A stretch of 64,000 nt of DNA from an uncultured Collinsella sp. (GCA_900542085.1 UQMK01000008.1:1-64000); one strand, 5' to 3'; positions 53,701 to 61,928 are shown, counted from the stretch's first letter. A program made the numbers and translations. Notes: generated by a model from the letters alone, not told the origin.

Positions 53701-54423
53701 TTTGCCGCTCGCCTCAAACGCGTCGATGGCGTCGAGTGCCACCTGCGCTTTCTCGGTCGTGGCCTTGCTTGCGCCCAGCGCCGCACGATAGGCATCGGCA
53801 AGCGCCGAGGTGTCGGCCTGGCCGCGCGCCACGCACACATCGTCCATGCCGCCCGGAAGCTGGCTCGATAGCTCCAGCAAGTCGCGCACCAGGCCTTTGA
53901 TGGTGGTACCGGCGCCAAACGTCCCGCCCTCGCCCGCCATGGGATACCAGGCGTAGAGGGCCTTAAGCGAAGTGGCGAGCTCGGGCGCGGCATCGAGCGC
54001 CGTCGCGCGCCCCAGCACATGCTCGACAGCCTGATCCATAAGCTCATCGGTATCGGTAAGCACCGTGAACTCGGGGTCAATGCCCAGCTCCAGCGCGTGC
54101 GCGCGCAGGATGCGCGAGCACATGCCGTGAATGGTCGAGATCCAAGCGTCGTCGACCGTCAGGGCCTCTTCGTCCATGCCCTCTTCGATAAGCGCGCGGC
54201 GCACGCGGTCGCGAATCTCGGCCGCGGCGTCTTTGGTAAAGGTAATGGCGAGCACCTGGTCCAGATGCTCGACAAACGGACCGGATTCGGGCGAGAGCGC
54301 GTAGACGATGCGGCGCGTGAGGGTAAAGGTCTTGCCCGAACCGGCACCCGCCGAGACAAACAGCGGGCGGTCGAGCGTTTTGACGACTTGCAGCTGTTGC
54401 GGCATCAAAGTCGAAAGATCCAT
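50797..54423 (-). CDS. addA: AddA-type helicase-exonuclease subunit
   Basis: A 1208-residue UvrD-like helicase with a C-terminal RecB-family nuclease. Walker A SAGAGSGKTFTLTRRI, motif II DEFQDTDQMQ, GDAQQSIYRFRGAE, motif V IMTVHASKGLEYPVV and VAMTRARELV are visible. The nuclease has EGAIDAL...ALVIDYKTGG near residues 1110-1140. With AddB it resects double-strand DNA ends before recombination. It starts 3 bases after addB stops. Confidence 0.93.
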   Translation of the reverse strand: MDLSTLMPQQLQVVKTLDRPLFVSAGAGSGKTFTLTRRIVYALSPESGPFVEHLDQVLAITFTKDAAAEIRDRVRRALIEEGMDEEALTVDDAWISTIHGMCSRILRAHALELGIDPEFTVLTDTDELMDQAVEHVLGRATALDAAPELATSLKALYAWYPMAGEGGTFGAGTTIKGLVRDLLELSSQLPGGMDDVCVARGQADTSALADAYRAALGASKATTEKAQVALDAIDAFEASGKTMEDAARLMMSCSMPRASKAFPKEQVELLKAEAADAFINIVLACGGPALDALVGLARAVEAEYRALKAGQSALDNNDLLRMAYEALRDYPAIRAAYEGRFKMVMIDEFQDTDQMQVDLIRYLTGAGERALCTVGDAQQSIYRFRGAEVEVFRRQERKVGSSAAPVTAVASDAPAGELVKLVRNFRSHDEVLRYVARVFDGDTGGLMQGFLDLEPSDKRKDKLKAKASRRQALFVAGGNTQERTQAKARAIAERFRALADEKQPQGSMVLLLGRMTNADVYAQAFRDQGLDCVIAGGSVFAQAVEVQTVRALVCALANPADTAQGLMPLLASPMFALGAQEFLALATKLDEQTGETSRRNIDMGIMSDSDVPGLQNLPLVTRAREVLRYALRRVGRDSFAAIARDVVNASGWFVRLAQRGPEGKAIAANVLKALDAVAEAEAELGNSPRSIALAFDRFLAGKEAPGALNEEGDGAVRIMTVHASKGLEYPVVAVAECFGVRKSSGAAQMGRVEGGAQVVALPARFDGVKLADGTFVKGDDVKKQFEHAFKGKGTSLWLPPELMEDVCATGSPAEAFARLRNDDLQLSLEERARLLYVAMTRARELVILAMDAGVSRGKVTAPTFDVETDLTYDVLRRILPTDSLDMPQLDSDRLVFDNSKPGDYELISLADFTFGEQAFEANASLDAEGRLVRGDVDVADNAAHSTVPGPADPEPDSFELVYSQAVGVRMGICPYPMRDSYSYSSIAAALHAESEDRAAEAHVPMDEAGDDAESDGSEMTDADVAAVEPAGNPMALGSAFHAACQWLIEMGADALPAERADALARLWCLTPEQRERFDVALDRWLKSAVRADLLAWPCVRAEVPFFSLGCEDKDIARYGAYAEGAIDALATDPADPSRALVIDYKTGGTPDETPEQLQEKHALQARVYSDVLHKAGFEVVTVKFVRVEQANPTIFVEPAEPQVVTYNL

Positions 54424-54426
54424 GGT

Positions 54427-57400
54427 CTACACGTCCCTCCTTACAAACGTTCCTTCGTGGTTATACGAGCAGCGCGCATGCGCGGCCTGAGCCGACGTCG
54501 GATCGACGGCGGCGACGTCACCCGCCTCGAGCTCGCACAGGCGCTCGGCGATGCCGGCCTCCACGCGGTCGAGCAGCGCATCGAAGTCCATGTTGCCGCC
54601 CTCGCCCGGAAAGCCCTTCTTGAGGCCCGGGATGCGACCGTCGCCGCGCTCTTCCTCGAGCAACTCGGCACTTGCGGCACCACGCAGCGCGGGCTTGCCG
54701 CCCTTGGTCGAAAAGTAGAGCGCAGCGCGGGTATCTAGGCCCAGCGCCCGACGCATGGCCTGCGCGTAGATGAGTGTCTGGGTATGGGGCGGCAGCCAGC
54801 GCGGGTCGTCGATGGGGGCCTCGCCCGACTCCTCGTCGCGCACCGTGGGGTCGGCGAGCTTAAACTCCTCGACACCCGAACGATGCTTGTAGTCGATTAC
54901 CACGGCGCGGTTCTCGGCGTCCACATCCACGCGGTCGATGCGCCCGCCGAGCGGCCAACCGGCATACTCGACCTGGAGCTCGTTGAACGCAAACTCCAGG
55001 TAGCGCGGAGCAAAGGGGGTGAGCGCCTCGGACTCGTAGGCAAGAACGCCCTCCAGCTGCGGCAAGATCTCGGCCACCTGACGCTCCTCCACCGGGGAGA
55101 GCGGCACCAGCGGGCCCTCGGTACCGCGCTTGCCGGCGTGCTCGGCCAGGGTCTCGGCAAAGACCTCGCGCAGCAGCTCCTGTGCACGCGGCAGGTTCTC
55201 GGGCGTCACGCGCTCCATGCCCTCTTGGGGCAGACGGGCGTGCAGGTGTTCCAGCACGTCGTGGACGAAGTTGCCCTTCTCCATGTTGCCAAAGCCCGCA
55301 TCGATGGACTGAGGTTTGACGCGATACGACACGAACCAGCACAGCGGGCAGGTGGAATAGGCCTCGATCTGCGAGGCGGACGTCAGGCGTGGCACGAGCG
55401 GCGCGTCCTCGCCCTCGCCATCGCGACGGCGCAGGACCAAATACGGCACGGCCTCGGCACTCAGATGCTGAGGGGCTTCACAGGTCACGCGCTCGCGCTT
55501 GAGGCCTTCGCCTGCCGCGGGATCGAAGTCCCTTACGATATCGCCCTCACCCACGCACTTCGCCTTGTCGGCGCCAGCGGCCTTGTCGGCGTCAGCGACC
55601 TTAGCGGCGTCAGCGGCCTTAGCGTCGTCAGCTGCCTTAGCAGCTTCAGCGGCCTCGGCATGCGCCCGCAGCTCGGTCCACACGGCAGCCGGATAGCACT
55701 CGCGCGCCTGGCGATCGTGCGTCACGCGCGCAAGCGCAACCGGACCGCGTGCCGTCTGCATCGCGTGGCCAAAGCGCACGCGCAGCAAGGCCGCGGGCTC
55801 AAGCGTCACGCCCTCGCGACCAAGGCTCGCCGTCAGCGTGGCCAGCGGCCCCTCCTCGTGTGAGAGCGGATAGCTGTCCAGATCGACATCGGCAAACAGC
55901 ACGGCATCGTAGCTGCCGGGGCGCAGAGCCGCCGCATCGGCAAGCGAAGCAAAACGAACCTGGGCACGTGGCGCACGGTCAACCTCGTGGGTCTCGTAAT
56001 CGTAGGCGGCGCTACGCTTGTCCACCTTGGTGCGAATGCCGTCGAGCACGGGCACGGTTGCAGTCTGCGACACGTCGAGCGCGCGGGCGCCATTCATAAG
56101 GATGTCGATGACGTGGCGCAGCAGGGCCACCTCCGCCTGGCGACGGGCTTGGCCATCCAAGCTGCCCAGCGAGCGATCGGGCAACGCCTCGGCAACGGCA
56201 AGCATGGCCTTGAGCGCCGTCACGGGCTTGTCACGCCACAGCGCCTGGAACACGTCCGAAACCACACACGGTACGTTCTTAAACCAGTTGTCGTCGCTCG
56301 CCGCCTTGCGCGCGCCCCTCACCTGGCCTTGGACACTCTGCAGCAGGCTCTTAACGCTCGCGGTAGTCTTGCTACGCGAGAGACGCATATTCTTATCGAA
56401 GGCACGGGCATTGACGGCATCAGCGCCCGAAAGCGGACTGTAGATCCAGTCGGTAAGTTCCGGCGCGGGCCACCACTCGGTCTTTGACGCCGTGCCCTCA
56501 TCGGCGGCCTTCATGCGCTCGATCAGGCCGGCAAGCGCCGCAAACTGCCTGCCCGCAATGGATTGGGAAAACGCCGTGAACTCAGTTGTCTCGGCAGCGA
56601 TATGACGAGCCGCCAGACGAGAGGCGAGCTCACCGAACAGCTGGGGTGCCCGGGCAGAAACGACGAGCACGCGCACGGGGTCGGTGGGCATTGCAGTAGC
56701 TTTATCGGCCTTGGGCTCCTTGTGCGCTTTCACCAACTTATCGACGGCGTCCGCATAGACATGAGCACGGGCATGGGGACCGGCGACCTCAATAAAGGCA
56801 GGCTGAGCGGCAGTCCCGCAAGCGACATCAGACGCGACGGCGTCCTCCCCCAGCGGCGCAATCTCAAACAGCACACCGCGGGCATCAAATGCCGCGGCAA
56901 GCTCCTCGCGCATCGCCGCCTGCTCGCGGGCAAGCAGCACGACGACCTCTCCCCCATTGTTCGCCACGGCAGACAGCAGCTCGAGCAGGCCGTGCGTAAA
57001 CGACGTGACACCGCGCACGCATACGGCGCGGGTGCACGCCGGCAGGCTATCGACCAGGGCACCGGCCATAATGTCGGCCGCCTCACAGGGCTCGACCATA
57101 TCTCGACGGTCCAAACCGCCCGCGTAGGCGCGCAAAAGCTCGAACACACGAGCCTCGGCATCGCTTTTTGGCTCCGGTTGGCAGTTGTCGCCACGGCATC
57201 GTTCGGCACCCGTCCCCGCAACGCCCGGCAACACGTCGCGGGCCATGCGCGCGAGCATGCGCACTGTACCCTGGCTGCGTGAGAGCGGCTGTAGGTCGGC
57301 ATCATCAAGACGCGTGACCATGTCCGAGAACAGCATCTGGCGTTGCAGGTTGTCGACGAAACCGCGCCCGTCACCCAATAGCTCCCAAAGCGAACGAAGC

Positions 57401-57597
57401 CACGATGTAGGCGTCTTGTAGTCGATACCCAGTGAAACCCCGGCTTCCGCCGCATCATGACGGCACAGGTCGAGCTCGGCAAACGTAGGTGCCAGCAGCA
57501 CGGCACGCCCGTGGCGGGCAATAAGGTCGGCAAGCAACGCCGACTCGGCATCGCTCAAATCCGTGCCGGCATTGGTGGTATAGATTCGAACAGGCAT
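54427..57597 (-). CDS. addB: AddB-type helicase-nuclease subunit
   Basis: A 1056-residue AddB/RexB-like partner of AddA. The N-terminus is a helicase-like fold without a P-loop, and the C-terminus has a PD-(D/E)XK nuclease: GNFVHDVLEHLH, GGRIDRVDVD and AVVIDYKHRSG. A repetitive AEAAKAADDAKAADAAKVAD linker at about residues 650-690 interrupts it. The usual four-cysteine iron-sulfur staple is not complete: CPLC is present near the nuclease start but only one Cys remains at the end (ARCSYNHEGTF). Start ATG 57597 has GCGGAGG upstream. Confidence 0.85.
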   Translation of the reverse strand: MPVRIYTTNAGTDLSDAESALLADLIARHGRAVLLAPTFAELDLCRHDAAEAGVSLGIDYKTPTSWLRSLWELLGDGRGFVDNLQRQMLFSDMVTRLDDADLQPLSRSQGTVRMLARMARDVLPGVAGTGAERCRGDNCQPEPKSDAEARVFELLRAYAGGLDRRDMVEPCEAADIMAGALVDSLPACTRAVCVRGVTSFTHGLLELLSAVANNGGEVVVLLAREQAAMREELAAAFDARGVLFEIAPLGEDAVASDVACGTAAQPAFIEVAGPHARAHVYADAVDKLVKAHKEPKADKATAMPTDPVRVLVVSARAPQLFGELASRLAARHIAAETTEFTAFSQSIAGRQFAALAGLIERMKAADEGTASKTEWWPAPELTDWIYSPLSGADAVNARAFDKNMRLSRSKTTASVKSLLQSVQGQVRGARKAASDDNWFKNVPCVVSDVFQALWRDKPVTALKAMLAVAEALPDRSLGSLDGQARRQAEVALLRHVIDILMNGARALDVSQTATVPVLDGIRTKVDKRSAAYDYETHEVDRAPRAQVRFASLADAAALRPGSYDAVLFADVDLDSYPLSHEEGPLATLTASLGREGVTLEPAALLRVRFGHAMQTARGPVALARVTHDRQARECYPAAVWTELRAHAEAAEAAKAADDAKAADAAKVADADKAAGADKAKCVGEGDIVRDFDPAAGEGLKRERVTCEAPQHLSAEAVPYLVLRRRDGEGEDAPLVPRLTSASQIEAYSTCPLCWFVSYRVKPQSIDAGFGNMEKGNFVHDVLEHLHARLPQEGMERVTPENLPRAQELLREVFAETLAEHAGKRGTEGPLVPLSPVEERQVAEILPQLEGVLAYESEALTPFAPRYLEFAFNELQVEYAGWPLGGRIDRVDVDAENRAVVIDYKHRSGVEEFKLADPTVRDEESGEAPIDDPRWLPPHTQTLIYAQAMRRALGLDTRAALYFSTKGGKPALRGAASAELLEEERGDGRIPGLKKGFPGEGGNMDFDALLDRVEAGIAERLCELEAGDVAAVDPTSAQAAHARCSYNHEGTFVRRDV

Positions 57598-57679
57598 GGT
57601 CCTCCGCTCAAACTGTTCGCAATAATCAATGTATCCATCCTACCCGCCCAAGCGGACAGATTTGCCCCACGCCAACAGA

Positions 57680-57768
57680 TTTGATCCCTTGGGGACGGAG
57701 GAAAACGGATCACCGAGGGGGTCTGTCTAACCCGGTGATCCGTTTTCCTCCGTCCCCAAGGGATCAAA
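57680..57768. repeat. Long perfect palindrome, 36-base arms
   Basis: Left arm 57680-57715 and right arm 57733-57768 are exact reverse complements (start TTTGATCCCTTGGGGACGGA) with a 17-base loop. It lies between addB and yerC, next to the yerC terminator. Its sequence differs from the 61860/63385 family. Confidence 0.9.
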
Positions 57769-57793
57769 AAACCGCCCCCGGAGGAGCGGTTTT
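57766..57793 (-). terminator. Terminator of the YerC-like gene
   Basis: On the minus strand AAAACCGC pairs with GCGGTTTT around a G-rich loop, then TTTT. It abuts the right arm of the long palindrome. Confidence 0.85.
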
Positions 57794-57816
57794 GCACAAT
57801 TCGTTTTTGGCGCGGC

Positions 57817-58116
57817 TTACTCGCCATCCTCCAGCTTAATGAGGATCTTGCGATAGCCACCGTACTCGCCGTTGAGCGCCTTGGACACACGGCTCACCGT
57901 GGTGGACGAAGCGCCGGTACGGGCCTGAACCTCGACATAGGGCTCGCCCTCGTCTAGGTAACGCGCGACCTGCAGACGCTGCGATAGATCGCAAATCTCG
58001 CGCGGCGTGCAGATATCGGTCAAAAACGCTTGGATATCTTTCTCGTCGTCCAAAAGGCTAAATGCGTGGACCAGCTGCTTGACATCAGGCTTGTCAAACA
58101 TGTTCTCGATATTCAT
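57817..58116 (-). CDS. YerC/YecD-type TrpR-like regulator
   Basis: A 99-residue helical DNA-binding protein of the TrpR-related YerC/YecD family. The helix-turn-helix is REICDLSQRLQVARYLDEG...TGASSTTVSRVSKALNGEYGGY. Regulates unknown targets; the family is not a tryptophan repressor. Its ATG is 8 bases from the edge of a 323-base intergenic region; the divergent gene is the holin-like protein. Confidence 0.88.
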   Translation of the reverse strand: MNIENMFDKPDVKQLVHAFSLLDDEKDIQAFLTDICTPREICDLSQRLQVARYLDEGEPYVEVQARTGASSTTVSRVSKALNGEYGGYRKILIKLEDGE

Positions 58117-58439
58117 CGATCACCACCAAACCCGCCAAAAGGCATCGAAGTTGATACTGACATCGGGCATCGCTCGCCCGTTCTATGCAATAGGGCAACG
58201 CCTGTGGCTTTTGCCCGTAGCAGTTTAGCACACCACCAAACTAAAGCGACAAGACTCTCTGCCAGCGGCGCATTTTTTAGGACGAGCGCCGTTTTGAAAC
58301 CGAATGCGCACGCAAGCTCCACGAATATCTGAGACAATGGGCGCCCAAACAGGACCGTGCCCACGCATCTATCCGAGTTGCAAAGGCATGTGCCCCTCAC
58401 GCCCCCTCACCACGCCATGCGCAAGAAAGGATTCCCACC
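58117..58439. other. Divergent intergenic region yerC / holin-like gene
   Basis: 323 bases that must hold two divergent promoters. No clear -35/-10 pair was found on either side, and no further gene is evident. A ribosome site GAAAGGA precedes the ATG at 58440. Confidence 0.5.
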
Positions 58440-58805
58440 ATGCGCTTTTTGCTCAACTGGCTTTTGACCTCAATCGCCATCGCGATTGCAACGTTTCTCG
58501 TCCCCGGCATTCAGCCCTTCGGCATGGCCGACGCCTGGGTCTGCTTTGCCTTCGTGGGACTGTTCCTCAACATCGTCGACTCGCTCGTAAAGCCGTTCCT
58601 GACGGTCATCTCACTGCCGCTCACTATTATCACGCTTGGTATTTTTCAGCTCGTAGTCAACAGCTTTATGCTCGAGCTGGCCAGCTACCTGTCGGTCAAT
58701 CTGCTGGGAGCGGGTATCTCCATTGCCGGCTTTGGATCGGCCTTTATGGGCAGCATCCTGGTATCCATCATGCGCAGCATTCTCGATGGCGTCGCCAAGA
58801 ACTAA
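58440..58805 (+). CDS. Phage-holin-family (4TM) membrane protein
   Basis: A 121-residue four-span protein of the mycobacterial 4TM phage holin family (PF04020-type): VPGIQPFGMADAWVCFAFVGLFLNIVDSLVKPFL, then LPLTIITLGIFQLVVNSFML... These proteins are common in actinobacterial chromosomes and are not evidence of a prophage by themselves. No lysin gene is adjacent. The gene has its own terminator. Confidence 0.85.
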   Translation: MRFLLNWLLTSIAIAIATFLVPGIQPFGMADAWVCFAFVGLFLNIVDSLVKPFLTVISLPLTIITLGIFQLVVNSFMLELASYLSVNLLGAGISIAGFGSAFMGSILVSIMRSILDGVAKN

Positions 58806-58842
58806 AGCGACCGGATACGGACCGCCACAACACACCAAAACG

Positions 58843-58876
58843 AAGGCCGTCCATCGCAACGATGGGCGGCCTTGTC
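58843..58876 (+). terminator. Terminator after the holin-like gene
   Basis: Stem AAGGCCGTCCATC / GATGGGCGGCCTT with a four-base loop, followed by GTCATTT; T tract weak but stem strong. Confidence 0.8.
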
Positions 58877-58942
58877 ATTTGCCAAGCCTCAGAGGGCAAG
58901 ATGATCTACCACTTCTGCCCCGTCCCCAAATGGCAGGTGGGG

Positions 58943-59371
58943 CTAGATTACGTAGTCGTAGCCCTCGTTGGGGGCGACGAGTGCATCGAGCGTCACGCCG
59001 TCGAGGTAGTCGTTGATGAGCTTGTCCAGGTTCTTCCACACGTCGAGCGTGGGGCACTCATCAGATCGCGAGCAACCCTTGCAGTCGCCGTCCAGGCATG
59101 CGACCGGCGCCAGGCTGCCCTCGGTCAGGCGCAAGATCTCGCCTACCGTGTACTGCTCGGGCGGGCGCGTGAGCACGTAGCCGCCGCCTTTGCCGCGCAT
59201 GCCCGAGAGCATATTGGCGCGCACGAGCGTGGCCAAAATGTTCTCCAGATATTTCTCCGAAATCCCCTGACGCGCGGCGATCTCTTTGAGGGGAATGCGG
59301 CCTGCCGCCTGGTGCTCGGCCAGGTCAACCATAACGCGCAGGGCATATCTGCCCTTTGTGGAAACCAACAT
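58943..59371 (-). CDS. Rrf2 family regulator, IscR/CymR-like
   Basis: A 142-residue Rrf2-type winged-helix regulator. The N-terminal HTH (STKGRYALRVMVDLA, ISEKYLENILATLV) and the Gly-rich wing (GMRGKGGGYVLTRP) are typical. Cys92, Cys97, Cys100 and Cys106 (ACLDGDCKGC...ECP) could hold an iron-sulfur cluster as in IscR. It is divergent from cysK, and the likely operator lies between them at 59540. Confidence 0.9.
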   Translation of the reverse strand: MLVSTKGRYALRVMVDLAEHQAAGRIPLKEIAARQGISEKYLENILATLVRANMLSGMRGKGGGYVLTRPPEQYTVGEILRLTEGSLAPVACLDGDCKGCSRSDECPTLDVWKNLDKLINDYLDGVTLDALVAPNEGYDYVI

Positions 59372-59488
59372 ATATATTGCTGCCTTTCGGTCTTTTAATT
59401 CGTAGAAATTCTAGCCGAAAAATTGGTTTTGAAAATACCTATTCCCGTCAAGCTGGTTAATCGACTCGTAATAATCTTCTATTTCCTA

Positions 59489-59517
59489 TTGCATTACTAG
59501 GCTTTACTGTCTACTAT
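59489..59517 (+). promoter_or_regulatory. Promoter of cysK
   Basis: TTGCAT (59489-59494), 17 bases, TACTAT (59512-59517). Predicted start about 59524. This AT-rich stretch lies 110 bases before the cysK ATG. Confidence 0.7.
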
Positions 59518-59539
59518 GCTTGCCAACAGCAAAAAGAAC

Positions 59540-59560
59540 AACCCATAAGGTTTATGGGTT
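59540..59560 (+). promoter_or_regulatory. Palindrome near cysK start, candidate Rrf2 operator
   Basis: AACCCATAA GGT TTATGGGTT: perfect 9-3-9 palindrome, about 16 bases after the predicted transcription start and 65 before the cysK ATG. Its position suits a repressor; the divergent Rrf2 protein is the obvious candidate. Binding is inferred. Confidence 0.5.
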
Positions 59561-59624
59561 TCGCTGCTACTCACACCGTAAACCCACACGGTATCCAGTC
59601 ATTTGAACACTTTGGAGGTTCACC

Positions 59625-60563
59625 ATGAGCAATGTTTACACGTCCATCGATCAGCTTATCGGCCACACTCCGCTTCTGGAGCTCACTCACTTTGAGGCCG
59701 ATGAGGACCTCAAGGCCCGCGTGCTCGTCAAGCTGGAATACTTCAACCCCGCCGGCTCCGTCAAAGACCGTGTCGCCAAGAACATGATCGACGAGGCCGA
59801 GAAGGCCGGCAAGCTCGTGCGCGGCGGCGACTACACCATCATCGAGCCCACGAGCGGCAACACCGGCGTCGGCATCGCCTCGGTGGCGGCCGCCCGCGGC
59901 TACAAGGTGATCATCACCATGCCCGAGACCATGTCCGTTGAGCGCCGCAAGCTTATGCAGGCATATGGCGCACAACTCGTGCTCACCGACGGCTCCAAGG
60001 GCATGAAGGGCGCCATCGCCAAGGCCGAGGAACTGCAGAAGGAGACCCCCAACAGCATTATCGCCGGCCAGTTTGTAAACCCCGCCAACCCCGCCATCCA
60101 CAAGGCCACGACCGGCCCCGAGATCTGGGATGACACCGACGGCGAGGTCGACATCTTCGTCGCCGGCGTCGGCACCGGCGGCACCGTGACCGGCGTGGGC
60201 GAGTTCCTCAAGGAGCAGAATCCCGAGATTCAGGTTGTCGCCGTCGAGCCCGCCACTTCCCCGGTGCTCTCCAAGGGCCAGGCCGGCCCGCACAAGATCC
60301 AGGGTATCGGCGCCGGCTTTGTGCCCGACGTCCTCGACACCCAGGTCTATGACGAGATCATTCCCGTCGAGAACGACGACGCCTTTGCCACCGGCCGCGC
60401 CGTGGGCCACAAGGAGGGCGTGCTCGTGGGTATTTCGTCCGGCGCCGCCGTGTGGGCCGCGCTGCAGCTGGCCAAGCGCCCCGAGAACGAGGGCAAGACC
60501 ATCGTGGCGCTGCTCGCCGATACCGGTGAGCGTTACCTGTCCACGGCGCTCTTCCAGGACTAG
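59625..60563 (+). CDS. cysK: Cysteine synthase
   Basis: A 312-residue PLP enzyme that makes cysteine from O-acetylserine and sulfide. The PLP lysine lies in NPAGSVKDRVAKNM (about 44), and SGNTGVGIA, GTGGTVTGVG and the Ser-binding GISSGAA loop are present. The ATG follows TTTGGAGG. The Rrf2 gene lies on the opposite strand upstream and mnmA follows after a terminator. Confidence 0.96.
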   Translation: MSNVYTSIDQLIGHTPLLELTHFEADEDLKARVLVKLEYFNPAGSVKDRVAKNMIDEAEKAGKLVRGGDYTIIEPTSGNTGVGIASVAAARGYKVIITMPETMSVERRKLMQAYGAQLVLTDGSKGMKGAIAKAEELQKETPNSIIAGQFVNPANPAIHKATTGPEIWDDTDGEVDIFVAGVGTGGTVTGVGEFLKEQNPEIQVVAVEPATSPVLSKGQAGPHKIQGIGAGFVPDVLDTQVYDEIIPVENDDAFATGRAVGHKEGVLVGISSGAAVWAALQLAKRPENEGKTIVALLADTGERYLSTALFQD

Positions 60564-60568
60564 AGCTT

Positions 60569-60585
60569 CTCGTTCTTAGAACGAG
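60569..60585 (+). promoter_or_regulatory. Palindrome after cysK
   Basis: CTCGTTCT T AGAACGAG, a perfect 8-1-8 palindrome five bases after the cysK stop. It could be an operator for the mnmA promoter or a small hairpin. Confidence 0.4.
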
Positions 60586-60676
60586 TCCAAGGCACGCCGG
60601 CCTCCCCTCTCTTCTGGCAGCCTGAGCTCATCCCAACAGGGTGTCCCACGAGACGTCCGAACTTGATACAATGTCT

Positions 60677-60716
60677 GCGGCGCGGAACCAGCCTCCCGCG
60701 CCGCTTTTCTTTTTTG
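60677..60716 (+). terminator. Terminator between cysK and mnmA
   Basis: GCGGCGCGG / CCGCGCCGC stem, 10-base loop, then TTTTCTTTTTT. It separates cysK from mnmA; a read-through or attenuation role is possible because mnmA begins 29 bases later. Confidence 0.88.
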
Positions 60717-60744
60717 GCCACATGCCACCAAGGAGAACCTCCCC

Positions 60745-61845
60745 ATGCACAACAAGCGCGTGCTCGTCGCCATGAGCGGCGGCGTCGATTCCAGCGTGAC
60801 CGCCTATCTGCTCAAGTGCCAGGGCTACGAATGCGTCGGCGCCACCATGCGCCTCACCTGCCCCGCGCCCGATCCCGTCACGGGCATGAGCAAGGTCGAC
60901 CGCGACATCGCCGATGCAAAGGCCGTCGCCGAGCGCCTGGGGATACCCCACCATGTGCTCGACCTGCAGCAGACCTTCGACCGCAATGTTATCGAGCGCT
61001 TCGTGACCGCCTACCAGGAGGGGCTGACGCCCAACCCGTGCATCATCTGCAACCGCCATATTAAGTTTGGCGCGCTGCTCGATGCGGCACTCGATATGGG
61101 CTGCGACTACATCGCCACAGGCCACTACGCCAAAACGAGTCAGGCGCCCGACGGCACCTGGCAGCTGCACCGCGGCGAGGACTCCAAAAAGGACCAGAGC
61201 TACTTTTTGTATTCGCTCACGCAAGAGCGTCTGTCGCACACGATCTTTCCGCTGGCTGGGCTGGACAAAGAGCGCGACGTGCGCCGCATTGCCGCCGAGC
61301 AGGGCTTCATAAACGCCAAGAAAGCCGAGAGCGAGGATATCTGCTTTATCGCGGACGGCGACTACGCGGGCTATATCGAGCGCCGCTGCGGACATCCCGC
61401 TGCGTCGGGCGATATTGTATGGCGCGACGACAGCGTGGTCGGACATCACAACGGTGCGTTGCGCTATACCATCGGCCAGCGCAAGGGCCTGGGCGTCGCG
61501 ATGGCGCATCCCGTGTACGTAACGGCCGTCGATGCCGCCAACAACATTGTGCATTTGGGCGAGGCCGAGGACCTGACGGCCACAGCGCTCACGGCCAATG
61601 ACTGGATCTGGAGCGCCCCCGCCGACCGCATGGAGGCAGAGCTCACGTCCGGCGGCATTCGCGTGGGCGCCAAGTACCGCTACCGTCAAAAGGACCAGGC
61701 AGCAACCCTTACACGTGGCGCCGACGGGCAAATGCTGCTGACTTTTGACGAGCCGCAACGAGCCATCGCCCCCGGCCAGGCAGTCGTTATCTACCGCGGC
61801 GACGTCGTCTTGGGCGGCGGCACCGTGACCGGCGCCATCAAATAA
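60745..61845 (+). CDS. mnmA: tRNA-specific 2-thiouridylase MnmA
   Basis: A 366-residue enzyme that thiolates the wobble uridine of Lys, Glu and Gln tRNAs. PP-loop VAMSGGVDSSVTA at 8-20, catalytic Cys102 in NPCIICN, and Cys200 in SEDICFI are present, with KKDQSYFLYSL and YTIGQRKGLG. Length matches the family. The ATG has AAGGAG ten bases upstream. No cysteine desulfurase gene is seen beside it, although that enzyme must supply the sulfur. Confidence 0.96.
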   Translation: MHNKRVLVAMSGGVDSSVTAYLLKCQGYECVGATMRLTCPAPDPVTGMSKVDRDIADAKAVAERLGIPHHVLDLQQTFDRNVIERFVTAYQEGLTPNPCIICNRHIKFGALLDAALDMGCDYIATGHYAKTSQAPDGTWQLHRGEDSKKDQSYFLYSLTQERLSHTIFPLAGLDKERDVRRIAAEQGFINAKKAESEDICFIADGDYAGYIERRCGHPAASGDIVWRDDSVVGHHNGALRYTIGQRKGLGVAMAHPVYVTAVDAANNIVHLGEAEDLTATALTANDWIWSAPADRMEAELTSGGIRVGAKYRYRQKDQAATLTRGADGQMLLTFDEPQRAIAPGQAVVIYRGDVVLGGGTVTGAIK

Positions 61846-61859
61846 CAGCACTCCTCGAT

Positions 61860-61928
61860 AAGTTGCGGTGAAATAGGGACTGTTTTAGCAGTTAACCAAT
61901 CGCAACAGTCCCTATTTCACCGCAACTT
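61860..61928. repeat. Palindromic repeat, copy B (left flank of HipA-like gene)
   Basis: Perfect 25-base arms (61860-61884 and 61904-61928, start AAGTTGCGGTGAAATAGGGA) with a 19-base loop. It lies 14 bases after the mnmA stop. TAACAGCACT, which includes that stop codon, also precedes copy C. Confidence 0.93.

Noticed and set aside
58440..58805. Prophage remnant suggested by the holin-family protein
   Set aside because: No lysin, integrase or structural gene nearby; this family is common in chromosomes of actinobacteria.
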